A stretch of 64,000 nucleotides of DNA from Haemonchus contortus (Eukaryota > Nematoda > Chromadorea > Rhabditida > Trichostrongylidae). The DNA lies in NCBI GenBank assembly GCA_000469685.2, contig LS997563.1, forward strand, positions 23,025,897-23,089,896, given 5' to 3'. The position numbers and the translations under genes are program-made. Below are positions 36,255-46,999 of the stretch, piece after piece. Each line of letters opens with the position of its first letter. Positions within the stretch are counted from its first letter, which is position 1. The notes below the pieces were generated by a model. The model was not told where the DNA came from, did not search any database, and saw nothing but the letters and a program-made list of their open reading frames with translations.

Positions 36255-36957
36255 GTGAGTGTGCTTTTCCTACTCTCACACTGTTTTCAACTGTGCGGTT
36301 AAAGGAGCAACAAAACTGAAGTTTTTGTTCCTCACATGAGTGCTCACCTTCGATAAAGCGGAGTAGTTGATCAAGGCTATTTATAGAAGTCAGATCACCA
36401 CATTCGTAACCATACTTTTTGGAAGACTGTGGTAGGATCAGTTCCGCACGTTTGGAGCGAGGGATAGGGCCAGTGTCACCAGAAAGTCTCCCGTACTGAC
36501 GGCTACAGACGCTCCATTTGGCACTTATACCATTTTGAAATCCGTTGTTTCGCTCCATTTTCTTAGGTTTTCATTTTTAACATGAGTGTTCCTTCCCAAA
36601 ATTCATTGAAGCGAAAGTAAATACAAAAGTGTAAGCCCTGTCAAGCTAAGAAAATCGACATCCTTTACCGGTCCATTTTTGCAACGATGTTGCTCCATTC
36701 CCATATTTTCGAAAGTGCCACTACGCCTCAGACACGTAGGGTTGAGCAAATTAATCAACCTAGACAACATCATCAAATGTCTCCTACCAGATGGGTGAAA
36801 CTTCCGCTAGAGACCCGATGATGTTATCAAGATGTCATGGCAGTGCCTTCATTGTCGGTTTATTTTCGTGAAATGCTTATTTTTGATATCTTTGATCCCT
36901 CTCTCTCCACTGGTGCAGGCAAGCGCACGTGTTTCAGTAGAGATATTTTTCCTTTAG

Positions 36958-37055
36958 GTGGCCCAAATCATGCAAAGTCAGCAATTCGATCGCGAGATGA
37001 CCTTGGCGAGTACAACGGCATCATCATTCTATCTGGCGACGGCTTGGTTTTCGAG
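36958..37055 (+). CDS. sphk-1: Sphingosine kinase, exon 2
   Basis: Acceptor CCTTTAG ends at 36957 and donor GAG|GTTAGT follows 37055. Joined to exon 1 in phase 1 (A|GT gives Ser), it reads SGPNHAKSAIRSRDDLGEYN, then GIIILSGDGLVFE. NHAK..I (substrate/lid region in the family) and SGDGLxxEV (nucleotide-binding motif including the catalytic Asp) are hallmark sphingosine kinase motifs and are intact. Intron 1 is 703 bp. Confidence 0.92.
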
Positions 37056-37287
37056 GTTAGTCATCACACATGAGATTACTAACGGTTTAGAGTAAAAAGA
37101 CGGAGAATCGGGGCGCAAAAATAAGATTTTAAAGAACTGACGAACTCGGTAAATTGGCATAGTAAGTAGCAGCAGATCATAAATTTATCTTTGATAACCA
37201 CTTGTTTTGGTACACGAACCATGGAGAATTCCTGCATTTTGCTTGTATCACAATCCTACTACCCAAAATTTGCTGTGTCTGTTGATT

Positions 37288-37291
<4 letters not shown>

Positions 37292-37327
<36 letters not shown>

Positions 37328-37422
37328 TGTGTGGTGTGTGTGTGTGTATGTGTGTATGTGTGTGTGTGTGGTGTGTGTGTATGTGTGTATGTGTGTATGT
37401 GCGTGTGTGTGTGTCTGTGTGT
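37292..37422. repeat. (TG)n microsatellite in sphk-1 intron 2
   Basis: Interrupted (TG)n with TATG, GG and CTG variants. Generates Cys-Val frames that are not genes. Confidence 0.95.
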
Positions 37423-37544
37423 CTCATTGCTCAGTATGTTTCGTTCGGTAAGACGGTGTGGTAGAGTAGGGTGACAAAAGTGGATGGTAAGTGCAGTGAT
37501 AAGGACCCATTCACTACGACGAGCAAATGAGAATTTTGTTTATT

Positions 37545-37760
37545 TTCTGCTATTAGATTACGACCGCTATTCAGGAAGGTTCTTGACTCGATGAAGGATC
37601 CTCTTTGTCCGATAACATTTGCGGAAAACTTAACCGACCCCCAGAAATCTGGAGTTCTCAACTAATGATAACTCCCAATGAAAAAAGTAGATTGATAACG
37701 ATTTCTGATATTGGTGTTATCATCATTCAAAACATCTGTGAGTACCGCTCAAGGTTTGAT
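37545..37760 (+). repeat. Dispersed repeat, inverted copy of 11060-11250
   Basis: Shares CTATTAGATTACGACCGCTA, CAACTAATGATAA, ATTGATAACGA, GTTATCATCATTC and CATCTGTGAGTACCGCTC blocks with the reverse complement of 11060-11250. It lies in sphk-1 intron 2. Confidence 0.6.
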
Positions 37761-38574
37761 TACCTAACAATTGAACCTTTATTGGGTGTTAACTTTTAGA
37801 ACGAGAGCAAAAGATCGAGTCTTAAAATCAAAAGCGTAAGCACTTAGACCTAGTACAATTTGCTCTGCCCTATTAGTCCTGTGTCAAACTCCGTGGACAG
37901 GAAAATATTTCAGGAGGAGTAGAGAGTTAGTCAACTACTCCACTTTGTCGAAGGAGGGAAGCGTCAGCAGGAGTAATCGACGAAACAATTTGTTATTCTA
38001 ATATCCTCGATATCAAAGAAATTGCTAAGGGTTAGCGTATACCCGAATCCCGTCAGCAAAGAAAACTTTTGAGATAACGACTTTCTCCAAAACAATCAAA
38101 AGTTGCAGTATTTCTAGTTGGAGTGGCGCAAATAAAAAAATCTTCTGCAATCAGAATACTTGGTATTACGTCGATAGTAGATATAACAGTTTTTGCGCCC
38201 ACGCTTACCAACAGGCTTGTCTCTTACTTCGAGCGTCCTCTTTCGACCGCGGATTCTTTCTTGTTTTTCGCCAGTTACTTCTCCACATGACTCCTTATTC
38301 TGCAGAAGAAAAGTTCTTTCGTATCTTTCTGCAACACTTTGAATGTAGTTGCTCAAAAAAATGCGGAATCAGTTGAAACGTTCGCCGCAGGTGGTGTCGT
38401 CGATTCCCAATAACGGTTCCTGTTCAGGAAAGAATGTAGAAAACCCCCTCAGATCAGACGACCAGCTGTCGTTATCACGTTGTTGTTGGGGTGCGTAATT
38501 ATTCGATTCTTCTTTATCATCAGTAGCAAAAAGGAGATGATCGTAATCCACTGAAAATCCAACTCCTCGCCACT

Positions 38575-38690
38575 ATCTCTCTTATTTATAAAGCAGAAAC
38601 TTGGTGTGTCGGTTTGTCGGTTTGTGTGTATGTCGGTAAGTCGGTGTATCCGTCCGCAAACGTTTGTGATTATGATAAAGGTAGTGATAT
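38575..38690 (+). repeat. Dispersed repeat with GTCGGT minisatellite
   Basis: Contains TTTATAAAGCAGAAACTTGG, then variable TGTCGGTTTG/TATGTCGG units, then GTATCCGTCCGCAAACGTTT and GTGATTATGATAAAGG. The same order occurs at 44397-44545. Confidence 0.75.
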
Positions 38691-39739
38691 GGAAAACCCA
38701 TTCTCTCAACGAAACTCTCACATTTCCCTCTTCACATGTAGAGCAGTAAATGGATGGGTACGTAATGGGGTGGAGTGAGTTCTGCGGAATGTAGTGAGTA
38801 TATAGTGAAGCCAGTACTGCGACACTGGTCGAGCAATAAAGCATGAAGCTTCGATTAAGTTCGTTGTCGTCAATGCTTTGCGTGTTTGCTGAGACGGTGG
38901 CAGCCCATATGGGTTGCCATTGCCGCCCAGCAAAGAAGACGTCTGTCCGTTCAGGACTCATTCGCAAAACTTGCGCTCGTCCCGAGTGTGTTCAATGAGG
39001 TTCAACCATGCACTGGGCAAGAAATTACATAGATGTTCCCAATGTGCATGCCACTCAGTTATTCATACTCTGCCACTAAAAAAAATAGAACTCGCAATTT
39101 TTGATTTGAGCATATGTTAGCTGTTCTACAGATCTCCTTCATCGAAGGTATCTCCCACCGAAAGATCTCTAAGTAGGCTAACTACGAGGATACGGTGCGC
39201 AAACCCACGGTGGCGGACAGGAGAGTAAATCGCGGAACAAAAGCCACCAGCTGCCCAGGAACGCTGGTAGAATCAGAAGCTAAACTCCCTGTTCCTGCTG
39301 TGTGGGTCGATATACCTTCTGTATTTCGCAGGTCTATCCACGTGTAATGTATGAACAGTCCGCGGGAGAAGTTGGCATAACTGTAATCAAGCCAGTCAAA
39401 AGCATACATTTGAGTGAGTTGGAAGTATAAATGAGCGTCATTCCCTGAACCTGATAGACCCTTAATACGACGGCGTTAGGAAGAACCGTTCCGAAAAGTA
39501 TGCTAAAACCTCGAGGCCGAAACAGGCCGCTCAAAAGGATAAGGACTAACAAAGAAAGTGTACTGGGTCGCAGTGGCCATTCATGATCAGATGTATACCC
39601 CCTCATGATGCGTGGTTTCGATGCTGATTTCGTATGTTTGCTCCAAATCTGCTAAAGATTCTTGGAACAAAGTTACCTGGCCGATGCATCCCTATGGTAT
39701 ACCTCTGGGATCACGAGCCGAGCAAAGCTGGAACTGTGC

Positions 39740-39812
39740 AACGGTGGCGCAGCTGATAGAACGATGGGCAGGTAGGCATGACATCAAGGTTCGATTCCTT
39801 GGTGCATGTGCT
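39740..39812 (+). repeat. tRNA-like sequence, probable SINE head
   Basis: GGTGGCGCAGCTGATAGAAC (A-box-like) is followed 33 bases on by AAGGTTCGATTCCTTGG, with an exact GGTTCGATTCC B box and a short T-stem. The sequence does not close into a full cloverleaf with an acceptor stem by eye. It is followed by a T-rich segment. A tRNA-derived SINE or a tRNA pseudogene is likelier than a working tRNA. Confidence 0.55.
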
Positions 39813-41449
39813 CGTTTTGTTTTTCCATAAAATGCGTTTTAAGCGCTTGCAAAACGTTTTTATGCGCAATGTTGGGCATTTACGGGCTACCTCACAGTTT
39901 GAGATCCTGGGGAATAGTGACCCAATGAAATTTTTATCGTTACTGATCGAATATATACGCTTCTCTATCCCGAACAGTAGAGATGGTGTTTCGGAATCTT
40001 GGGCAGCTTCCTGCACTTACGTTAGAAGGCGGTCGAATGACACATCCGACCACAGTTCTCCTTGGGAGGATACGGTCCACACATTTTAAGAATACTGTGC
40101 ACACTTTTCAAAGCGGTGGTACAAGTTAAGTGGCGTTGTTGGAAAAACACTGTAGAACAATAGTTCATTGCTTTGTGCGCACATAAGATTATCCATCGAC
40201 GTCACAATCCTGTCTTGAGATAAACGCCCTTTGAGAGGCCCTTCTATGGGGTGGTGGTGCGACGGGACGTGTACCACGGCTGTACTCAAAACCCTGAATT
40301 CGCCTACGACTTGCAATGAAGTTGTCCTCTATTGGACTTCATTATTGATTTGAAACGGTATTTGGTTGAGTTGACTGTCGCGCAAAGGGACTCCTATATC
40401 AATTTTCTGATAACTTATCCTTCTAACTTAATCTCCATAGGTAGCAGATCGGTCCGCTTGTTTCGCACCTTATAGTTACAACCACATAGGACATCGTGAT
40501 TTGTCGATAATAGGCCAATTCGAAAGCTCATAGCCTCTCGCACTCCTACTTAATTTTCGTAGATGATACTCTGTTGTAATGATACAAAACGATTTTTTTC
40601 TTGTATGGGGAAGTGCAGACACTCAAACTATACTCTTCTACCAGCACCATAAAATTGGAGCCCATCGGCCAGATCACAAACTTGAAAGCTACGTTTCGTT
40701 TCGGAACCTTAGTATCCCCACAAACGTAAAAGGTTTCCTTCGCGAAGCTACGGGTCAATCGTCGCTGTCCTCATCAGGAGACCGCAGAGGATCATTGTGA
40801 TCGCCTTTCAAGGACTCGACTTACTCGCAAAGGATAACGCAGTACGGTTCAGAAACTCTTCATTACCCCTCTTCCTGGATGCTGCAAGAACGAAAGTCCT
40901 ACATAAAGAATACCATATTCGATCAAAAGGTTCTTTAGTAACATGTTGAAGAGCGTTAAATCCGACGACTTATTTGAATTTTTCTTCTTGATGCCTCACG
41001 AGCCTATTTTCATTTTTTTCAGCCATTTTTTTCAAGCCATTTTTTTCATATGTTCAGAATTCCGCTTTTGCTTGATTGAATCTCAACCTTCAAAACCAAA
41101 AGATTTTGCAAGCGTTAAGGACGCATTTCATGGAAAAACAAAACGAGCGCATGCGTCAAGAAGTCGTAGCCTAATGTCATGCCTACCAGTCCACCTCCCT
41201 CCCTTATCAGCTGCATCCCTTTCACAATTACGCCTTATATCGGTGCGGTGATCCGTTCGCTACAGTGGTATAATACAGAATGACATCGATCCCGTGACTT
41301 TGTTTCCAAAATCGTTTAGCAGATTTAGAACACAAATTCGAGATCAGGGAACCACCTTCGGGGTTACAACTGGTCTTGAATGGCCACTGCGATCAAGTGA
41401 AGATCCCGTTGCACGCCAATTTCCAGAGCGGAGAAAAACTGTCCTTTGG

Positions 41450-42620
41450 AACATGCGACAACGGGTGTCTATGTCAATACGTACTAACATCGATTCGTAA
41501 GAGTGTTTGACAACCCGAATCAGACGTCTGCGATGGAGAAAGTGTGGCTCGACCTCAGCTCTTACATTTTCGGTGTCAACACAAAGCTACAAAGAAGAAG
41601 AGCTCGAGGCGTTCTAGATGGATCTGGAGAGGCTCTCTTTCTTCGAAGTCATCATTGGTGATTTCAACGCGAAGATTGGCCCCAGAAGAACGGCCGAAGG
41701 GCTCCTTATCGTGACTGACGGAATGGAATGGAATGAGCGGGGTGAATGGCTGTCCGAGTTTGTCACGTCGATCCGCTCCATCCATGGTAAATCGCAATTC
41801 TAGGAGCCGTTTTGTCTGCGATGGACCTTGAGGTCACCTGGTGGATCACGTGGTGGGCAGTTTCGTGATGAAATAGATCAAATCAACTTCAATCGAAAGC
41901 TTTGAAACAGGAACTATGACTCATGTCATTGTTGTTTTGAAGTTCTACACGAGATCGTTCCCGCTCGATTCTGCTTTCCAGTGCGTGAAGAGAGAGCTGC
42001 GAAGTTCACGGAACAAAGCTTTATGGCAGTTGGCTGGGATCACCTCACTTCACTTGCGGAGTTGTGGGAAAATTTCGTTAGCGGCAACGTCGATGAAGAA
42101 TACAACTGGCTCATCGAGTATCTTCGCGATAGTGCTAGGGAAGCAGAGAGTCCCAAGGTGCCAAGAAATCTTTCTTTGAAGACTTTCAAATTGCTAAGCC
42201 ACCATCGAGCTGTAATTGCACGAGCTGCAGGCAATAACCAGTTAACGTCCGAACTTGCGAAGCTATGCAGAGCAGCGATAAAGGAAGATTTGAAAGAGAG
42301 AAGAGCAGCAGTTTTTGCTGGGGCCGCCAAGGATGGGAGGAGCATTTGCAAAGCCCACCGGACTTACGTCAACTATAAGACCAAGATGAATTACCTTCGT
42401 CGTCCTGATAGAAGAATCACGTCTACCTACCTGCCTACCGACAAGACGTATATGTCGTTCGCTCAGTTCTCTCTCCCAAAATTCGACGAGCCATCACGTC
42501 GATGAAGAAGAGTATTCAAGAACATCGAGGAGGCAGTGAAGAAGACAAGAAACCTCCGACTCCGCGCTCACCTTCGCGAAACTGCGATCCTTCTGCTGTG
42601 ACACACGCTGCTTACGTCAA
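41450..42620 (+). pseudogene. RTE-like LINE, endonuclease to linker, internally deleted
   Basis: Pieces in order: GVYVNTY...RFVRVFDNP (near 41465), VIIGDFNAKIGPRRTAEGLL (41650, with the endonuclease GDFN motif), ERGEWLSEFV, TSIRSIHGKSQF, then VGWDHLTSLAELWENFVSGN (42025), VDEEYNWLIEYL, RAAGNNQLTSELAKLCRAAI, KEDLKERRAAVFAGAAKDG and CKAHRTYVNYKTKMNYLR. Near 42525 the frame reads IEEAVKKTRNLRLRAHL, a segment that in RTE elements lies after the reverse transcriptase, so the whole RT core has been deleted. Lies in sphk-1 intron 2, sense orientation. Confidence 0.8.
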
Positions 42621-44396
42621 GAAATAAACGATCATCTATGCACGACTCGTAATGCGATATTGTGATTACCGTTCGACCAGAGCGACTACTGACTGGATCT
42701 CTGTGGACGACAAACGAACACCAAGACGGTCGCCGACGCGATAGCAACTTTTTTCACGAAAGCTCTTAACGACGGTAATGTTTGCCCGTGACCCTAGAGC
42801 AGGTTCGACTCCTTCGACTACGCTGGCTTGCGATAGGGACGAATGAATACGTTACTGGCGCCCGTTCAAGGAAGTCAATGATCAACGGAACGATCGGTGA
42901 TACAGATGAACTACCATTTCAATTATCCTGAGATCCTGAGCTCTATATCTCTCTTCACATTAATGCTGAAGGAGAGGAGACGCTGTTGATGAGGCTGATC
43001 TCGGCAGATACAGAACAAATGGATCTCAATATGTGGTTACGCTTACACTTATGGTTTTAACTAAATAGTGGCGAATTGGCCCGTTGCTTCCATCAAATTA
43101 GGGGAAGGCGAGAGTCTGCATCTTGCGGGTGTTTCGACTGCAATGAAAAAAGTAAAGAATGAAGAAAGAGCAATGCATGGCGTAGCGAAATCCCAAATTC
43201 TGTATAGACGTGCATAGTACGATGCCAGTTTAGATCGGAATCACAGTGTTGTAGTATCCACTTCACTCTGCCTTACTTATTCAACCTCTAGTACTCACTT
43301 CACTTCATCAGTCGACATTCCACGAAACCCACACACCAAAACTCTGCTCGAAAATAGCATGGCTATCAGGTTCATAGGCGATTATAGGAAATCTCTTCCC
43401 TTACCCTCTATATAGATGTCATACAGATCATCCGGCAAGAGTTAATGAGATGTTCTAAATCAATTGACGCACAATCTCTACGGTAGGTCGAAATCAACGA
43501 TGACTGCATTCAGACTTCGCTTTATACCAGTCGGATCTCCCAGCATGAGACGTACACTCACATGTGTTTTATGATGCTGATTCCATATCCACATTACAAA
43601 TCTGCAAAGAGATTCTAAGAACGGAATTACATGAGCATCTCCTCTATGTGATAAAGGGTTTGTCAAGCATGTATCGAGGTCGAGTTGCTGGGTCCAATGC
43701 AATACTATGCACAACAAAGGAAGCAATGGTTCGCATTCCGTGTGTGTAAACTAGTTCCACGTTCCTATGAAATGTGTGCTGAAGTCTTTCAAAACAGTTT
43801 CAAACCTTTCGCTGACTAACTGCACCATCCTTATCCATAAGATACATAGGAAATGGTTGCTGGAGAAGGCTCACTTCTATCGGGGGTGGATGGGGGTCAT
43901 TTTTCTGGATGAGAATGGTTTTTATCAATCAAAGCACCTTTGGAGTATGTTGCTCTTACGCTGGGCCGATGACATTACTCGCGAAGCAAGAAGGCGTAGT
44001 TATTAAGAGAGGCTTCATGAACATACATGACATCAATCCGAAGCGATCGAAGCAGTACTGAGTGAAGAAATTGAGCCGAACGAGACTACATACTTTATAA
44101 GAGGGAGAATTTTAGGACTTTGTGTGAAACAAAGATTGAAACTGCAGTTTGTGCGCTTTGTTTTTGGACAGTTGTAGTGGGTATTACAGTTCAGTTTATA
44201 GCTTTCGATGAATGTCCCACCTTACCGCCCTGTGTTATACAGTCAACTTTTTGCCGGCAGTGCAGTGCTGTTGAAATTGACCTTACCCGATTTTCCAAGA
44301 GGTTATTAATCCTTGTTTAAAGCACTGTCCCGTCAACCAAGGACCAGTAAATGACCGACCACTCAGTCCGGGTGAAATATACCTTATAGCTACGAA
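42621..44396. other. Intron sequence, no recognised element
   Basis: Within sphk-1 intron 2. Near 43960 the plus strand reads LLLRWADDIT, faintly like an RT LRxADDI box, without supporting motifs. Nothing else recognised. Confidence 0.35.
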
Positions 44397-44545
44397 AATA
44401 TTTTGTTCGGAATCTCTCTTTTTATAAAGCAGAAACTTGGTGTGTAGGTTTGTCGGTATGTCGGTATGTCGGTATGTCGGTATGTCGGTATGTCTGTTTG
44501 TCGGTGTGTCCGTCCGCAAACTTCATGATTACGATAAAGGGATAA
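44397..44545 (+). repeat. Dispersed repeat with (GTCGGTAT)n minisatellite
   Basis: CTTTTTATAAAGCAGAAACT leads into about seven 8-bp units of TGTCGGTA and ends GTGTCCGTCCGCAAAC, then ATGATTACGATAAAGG. Same architecture as 38575-38690, with a longer and more regular central array. Confidence 0.85.
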
Positions 44546-45739
44546 AGAGTGTAATGGATAACCCAGCTCTATCATACATTCCTCTAAATTTCTTCACTAA
44601 CGGGGGAGGGGGGGGGCATTTCTAACTGCTTGATAAAATATCTAAAAATATTGTATTGTATCTAAAATGGCACAGATCCCAAGTATTGCCCTTGCCGTTG
44701 TTAGCAATAGACTGTGGACCACACTTTTAGGTGGTCCCGTCTGCTTGACCCCCGTTTCATAACCGGCGTCCCTAGACTCTCAGAATACGGTTTACGAGGT
44801 GGGATTCTCAATTTGCTCTAGTCAGATTGTTCAAAATCATACGTAGTTTACGACTTGGAAAACGGTTCAAGTCATACAGTTCAGCCAGCGAAATGTTTTG
44901 AAGTCAGAAGAATCCTCCCTCGCAACCATCACCTCGCGTACTTTGGTTTTTTTCAAGTTTCGAAAATTGTCTGAGAAAACTGCTGATGCTTCGCTGTGTT
45001 CGCTGCCTGGAATATGGTCTCTTTCAAGCTGTAGCACTTATAGTTGTTACAACACCAATGTTAAGTAGCCATCTTGCAGTCATTTATTTTGTATAATATT
45101 TAGGAAGGTCGCAAAGTTAGATCAAGGTTTATTCGAGGCTTTGTCTTTTTGTTCACACCTATTTCATTCAGTCCGGGAAATTCTCAAAATCATACGCAAG
45201 GTTCAATTGATGTGTGTTGTGTGTGTTCACCCGACCAGAAATGCAGTGCGGTCAGCTAAAGTTCAACACAATATCTAGGTCTGTCCAGTCTTAAAGGCAA
45301 ACTGAATGTCAAGGAATTGTTAGGCGTTTGAGGGAGTGAAGACGCTGACGCACTACCACGTCCCATAAATCGGCGGGCTGATCCCAACCAAACCCTGTTT
45401 GGGTGATTTATTAGGAACCCTTATCCATCTGGGAGACAAACACTTGACTTTATAATCCCTTCGTTTTATCTCTTTGAGTTTCTCCATAGAATAGAAATGG
45501 AAAGGGACTGTGGGCGTGGCATTGTGCGAGTTGCGGTTCTCCACGAAATATTGGCCAAATGCCACTGCTGCAACCCGCGAATTTGAATGACGCTATCCTC
45601 ATGAAATGGTTCTGCACCCTCCGCTGCGTTCGCGACGGAGTAATGTTAGCATTGTTCGCTCGCTCTGGTCTGATCAGAAAACGAAAGCACGAAGACATTC
45701 TAATTCCGAATGGAACATGCGAAGTTATGCGAAGTTCAG

Positions 45740-45858
45740 GTGCTCAACGGGTTCATTGAGCGACATGATGCTACCAGCATAATACCATCGCTACCGATCG
45801 GCATTGTGCCAAGTGGATCAGGCAACGGCCTTCTTTCATCGTTATTCTATAGTCGAGG
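45740..45858 (+). CDS. sphk-1: Sphingosine kinase, exon 3
   Basis: Acceptor GAAGTTCAG ends at 45739; donor GG|GTAAGC follows 45858 (phase 2). It reads VLNGFIERHDATSIIPSLPI, then GIVPSGSGNGLLSSLFYSR. It completes FEVLNG across the intron and supplies the PxGSGN nucleotide-binding loop (PSGSGNGL, where Ala is more usual after Asn). Intron 2 (37056-45739, 8,684 bp) contains a (TG)n tract, repeats with a GTCGGTAT minisatellite, a tRNA-like SINE and an RTE relic. Confidence 0.92.
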
Positions 45859-46999
45859 GTAAGCAATCCAGTTTTTGCATCACCTCTTGTCGTACTCAAA
45901 CTTCGATATTTCGGAATAGGTTGTACTTTTCACCTTTATCTTTATTTGATACGTTATTTAAGACAACGTTAAAAAATGTAACAATCAACAAAACAAAAAC
46001 AAAAACTGGGACACACTGAGCAAGAGAATAAGTGAAGGTGGCAACTACGCTTGAAGGATGTGCGCTGCTATAGAACGTTCTAATGAAGCTAAAAGGCAGT
46101 AGAGTGAGGAGGAGTGACTCTCAAAAATGCAAGATCAGCTCTTACTGCAAGGAATTTCCGCATGATTGTTGTGTTGTTTTCGGCCTTGAAAAGGAGATTT
46201 TGAGTTGATCACTCCTAGTTTTCGACTGTATAAGCGTATAGAAAGAAGAGGAAACAATACCACATTCATGGTTTAATAGCTTATGTAACATACCTAAGTC
46301 GAAAAATTTGCGCTTCGACTGAAGGGTGAGCATGTCGATGTACTTGTTTCTTATATCGGCCTTGGCGATTTTAGAATACAGAAACTCGCCGCGGCAAACG
46401 AGCACTTCCATGGTAAGGTTATTTTGAACCCTCTCAATTTATTTATTTATTTATTTCTGCGCCCAAATGACGTGCTATCATCTACCGAGTAGGACGCATA
46501 ACCACAAAATAAACGCAGGTCAAATCTCAAGTCAGTAACTTGACAAGAGGAAGGAATACATATAGGCCAAATTCCAAGAAAGAAAGAAGCCAAGAATCAA
46601 GAGAAGTTATAATCTAGATTTATAGAAAGATGACAAGAGAGAAAAGCCTCCTGCTACCACGTGTGGAATTCACCGCAGACCCCCGCACCAGTCGGCATTG
46701 GTGCCCTCAGCGCCACATTAGGGGTCATGGGAGCTTGCCGGAACTTCGAGACACGAGTATACCGACCTCGTGGAACCGGCGAACGGGGTGAGAGCGGAAT
46801 TCAAGCCTTGCGCAACCTGAGCATGAAGGGGGAGGAACCTGAGCATGGAGGAGGTAGAGTTAACAAAGAAAAACAAAAAAGCAACAAAACAATAAAAGGC
46901 ATTAAGAAAGTTAAGATCAAACACTAATGACAAGCTACAAAAAATATAATAATACTAAAGTCTAAAAGTCAAAGCCATCAGCTCATTTCATAGATGTGT

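Noticed and set aside
38114..38356. Lys/Arg-rich minus-strand frame (GRKRTLEVRDKPVGKRGRK).
   Set aside because: Could be a nuclear-protein exon, but there is no convincing splice context or recognisable domain and it lies antisense in the sphk-1 intron.
38449..38967. 172-codon minus-strand frame.
   Set aside because: Half of it is the translated minisatellite-bearing repeat shared with 44.4 kb.
39740..39812. A functional tRNA gene.
   Set aside because: A and B boxes are present but no acceptor stem or cloverleaf could be closed; a SINE head is likelier.
43930..44005. LLLRWADDIT resembling an RT YADD box.
   Set aside because: No other RT motif in the flanks; likely chance.
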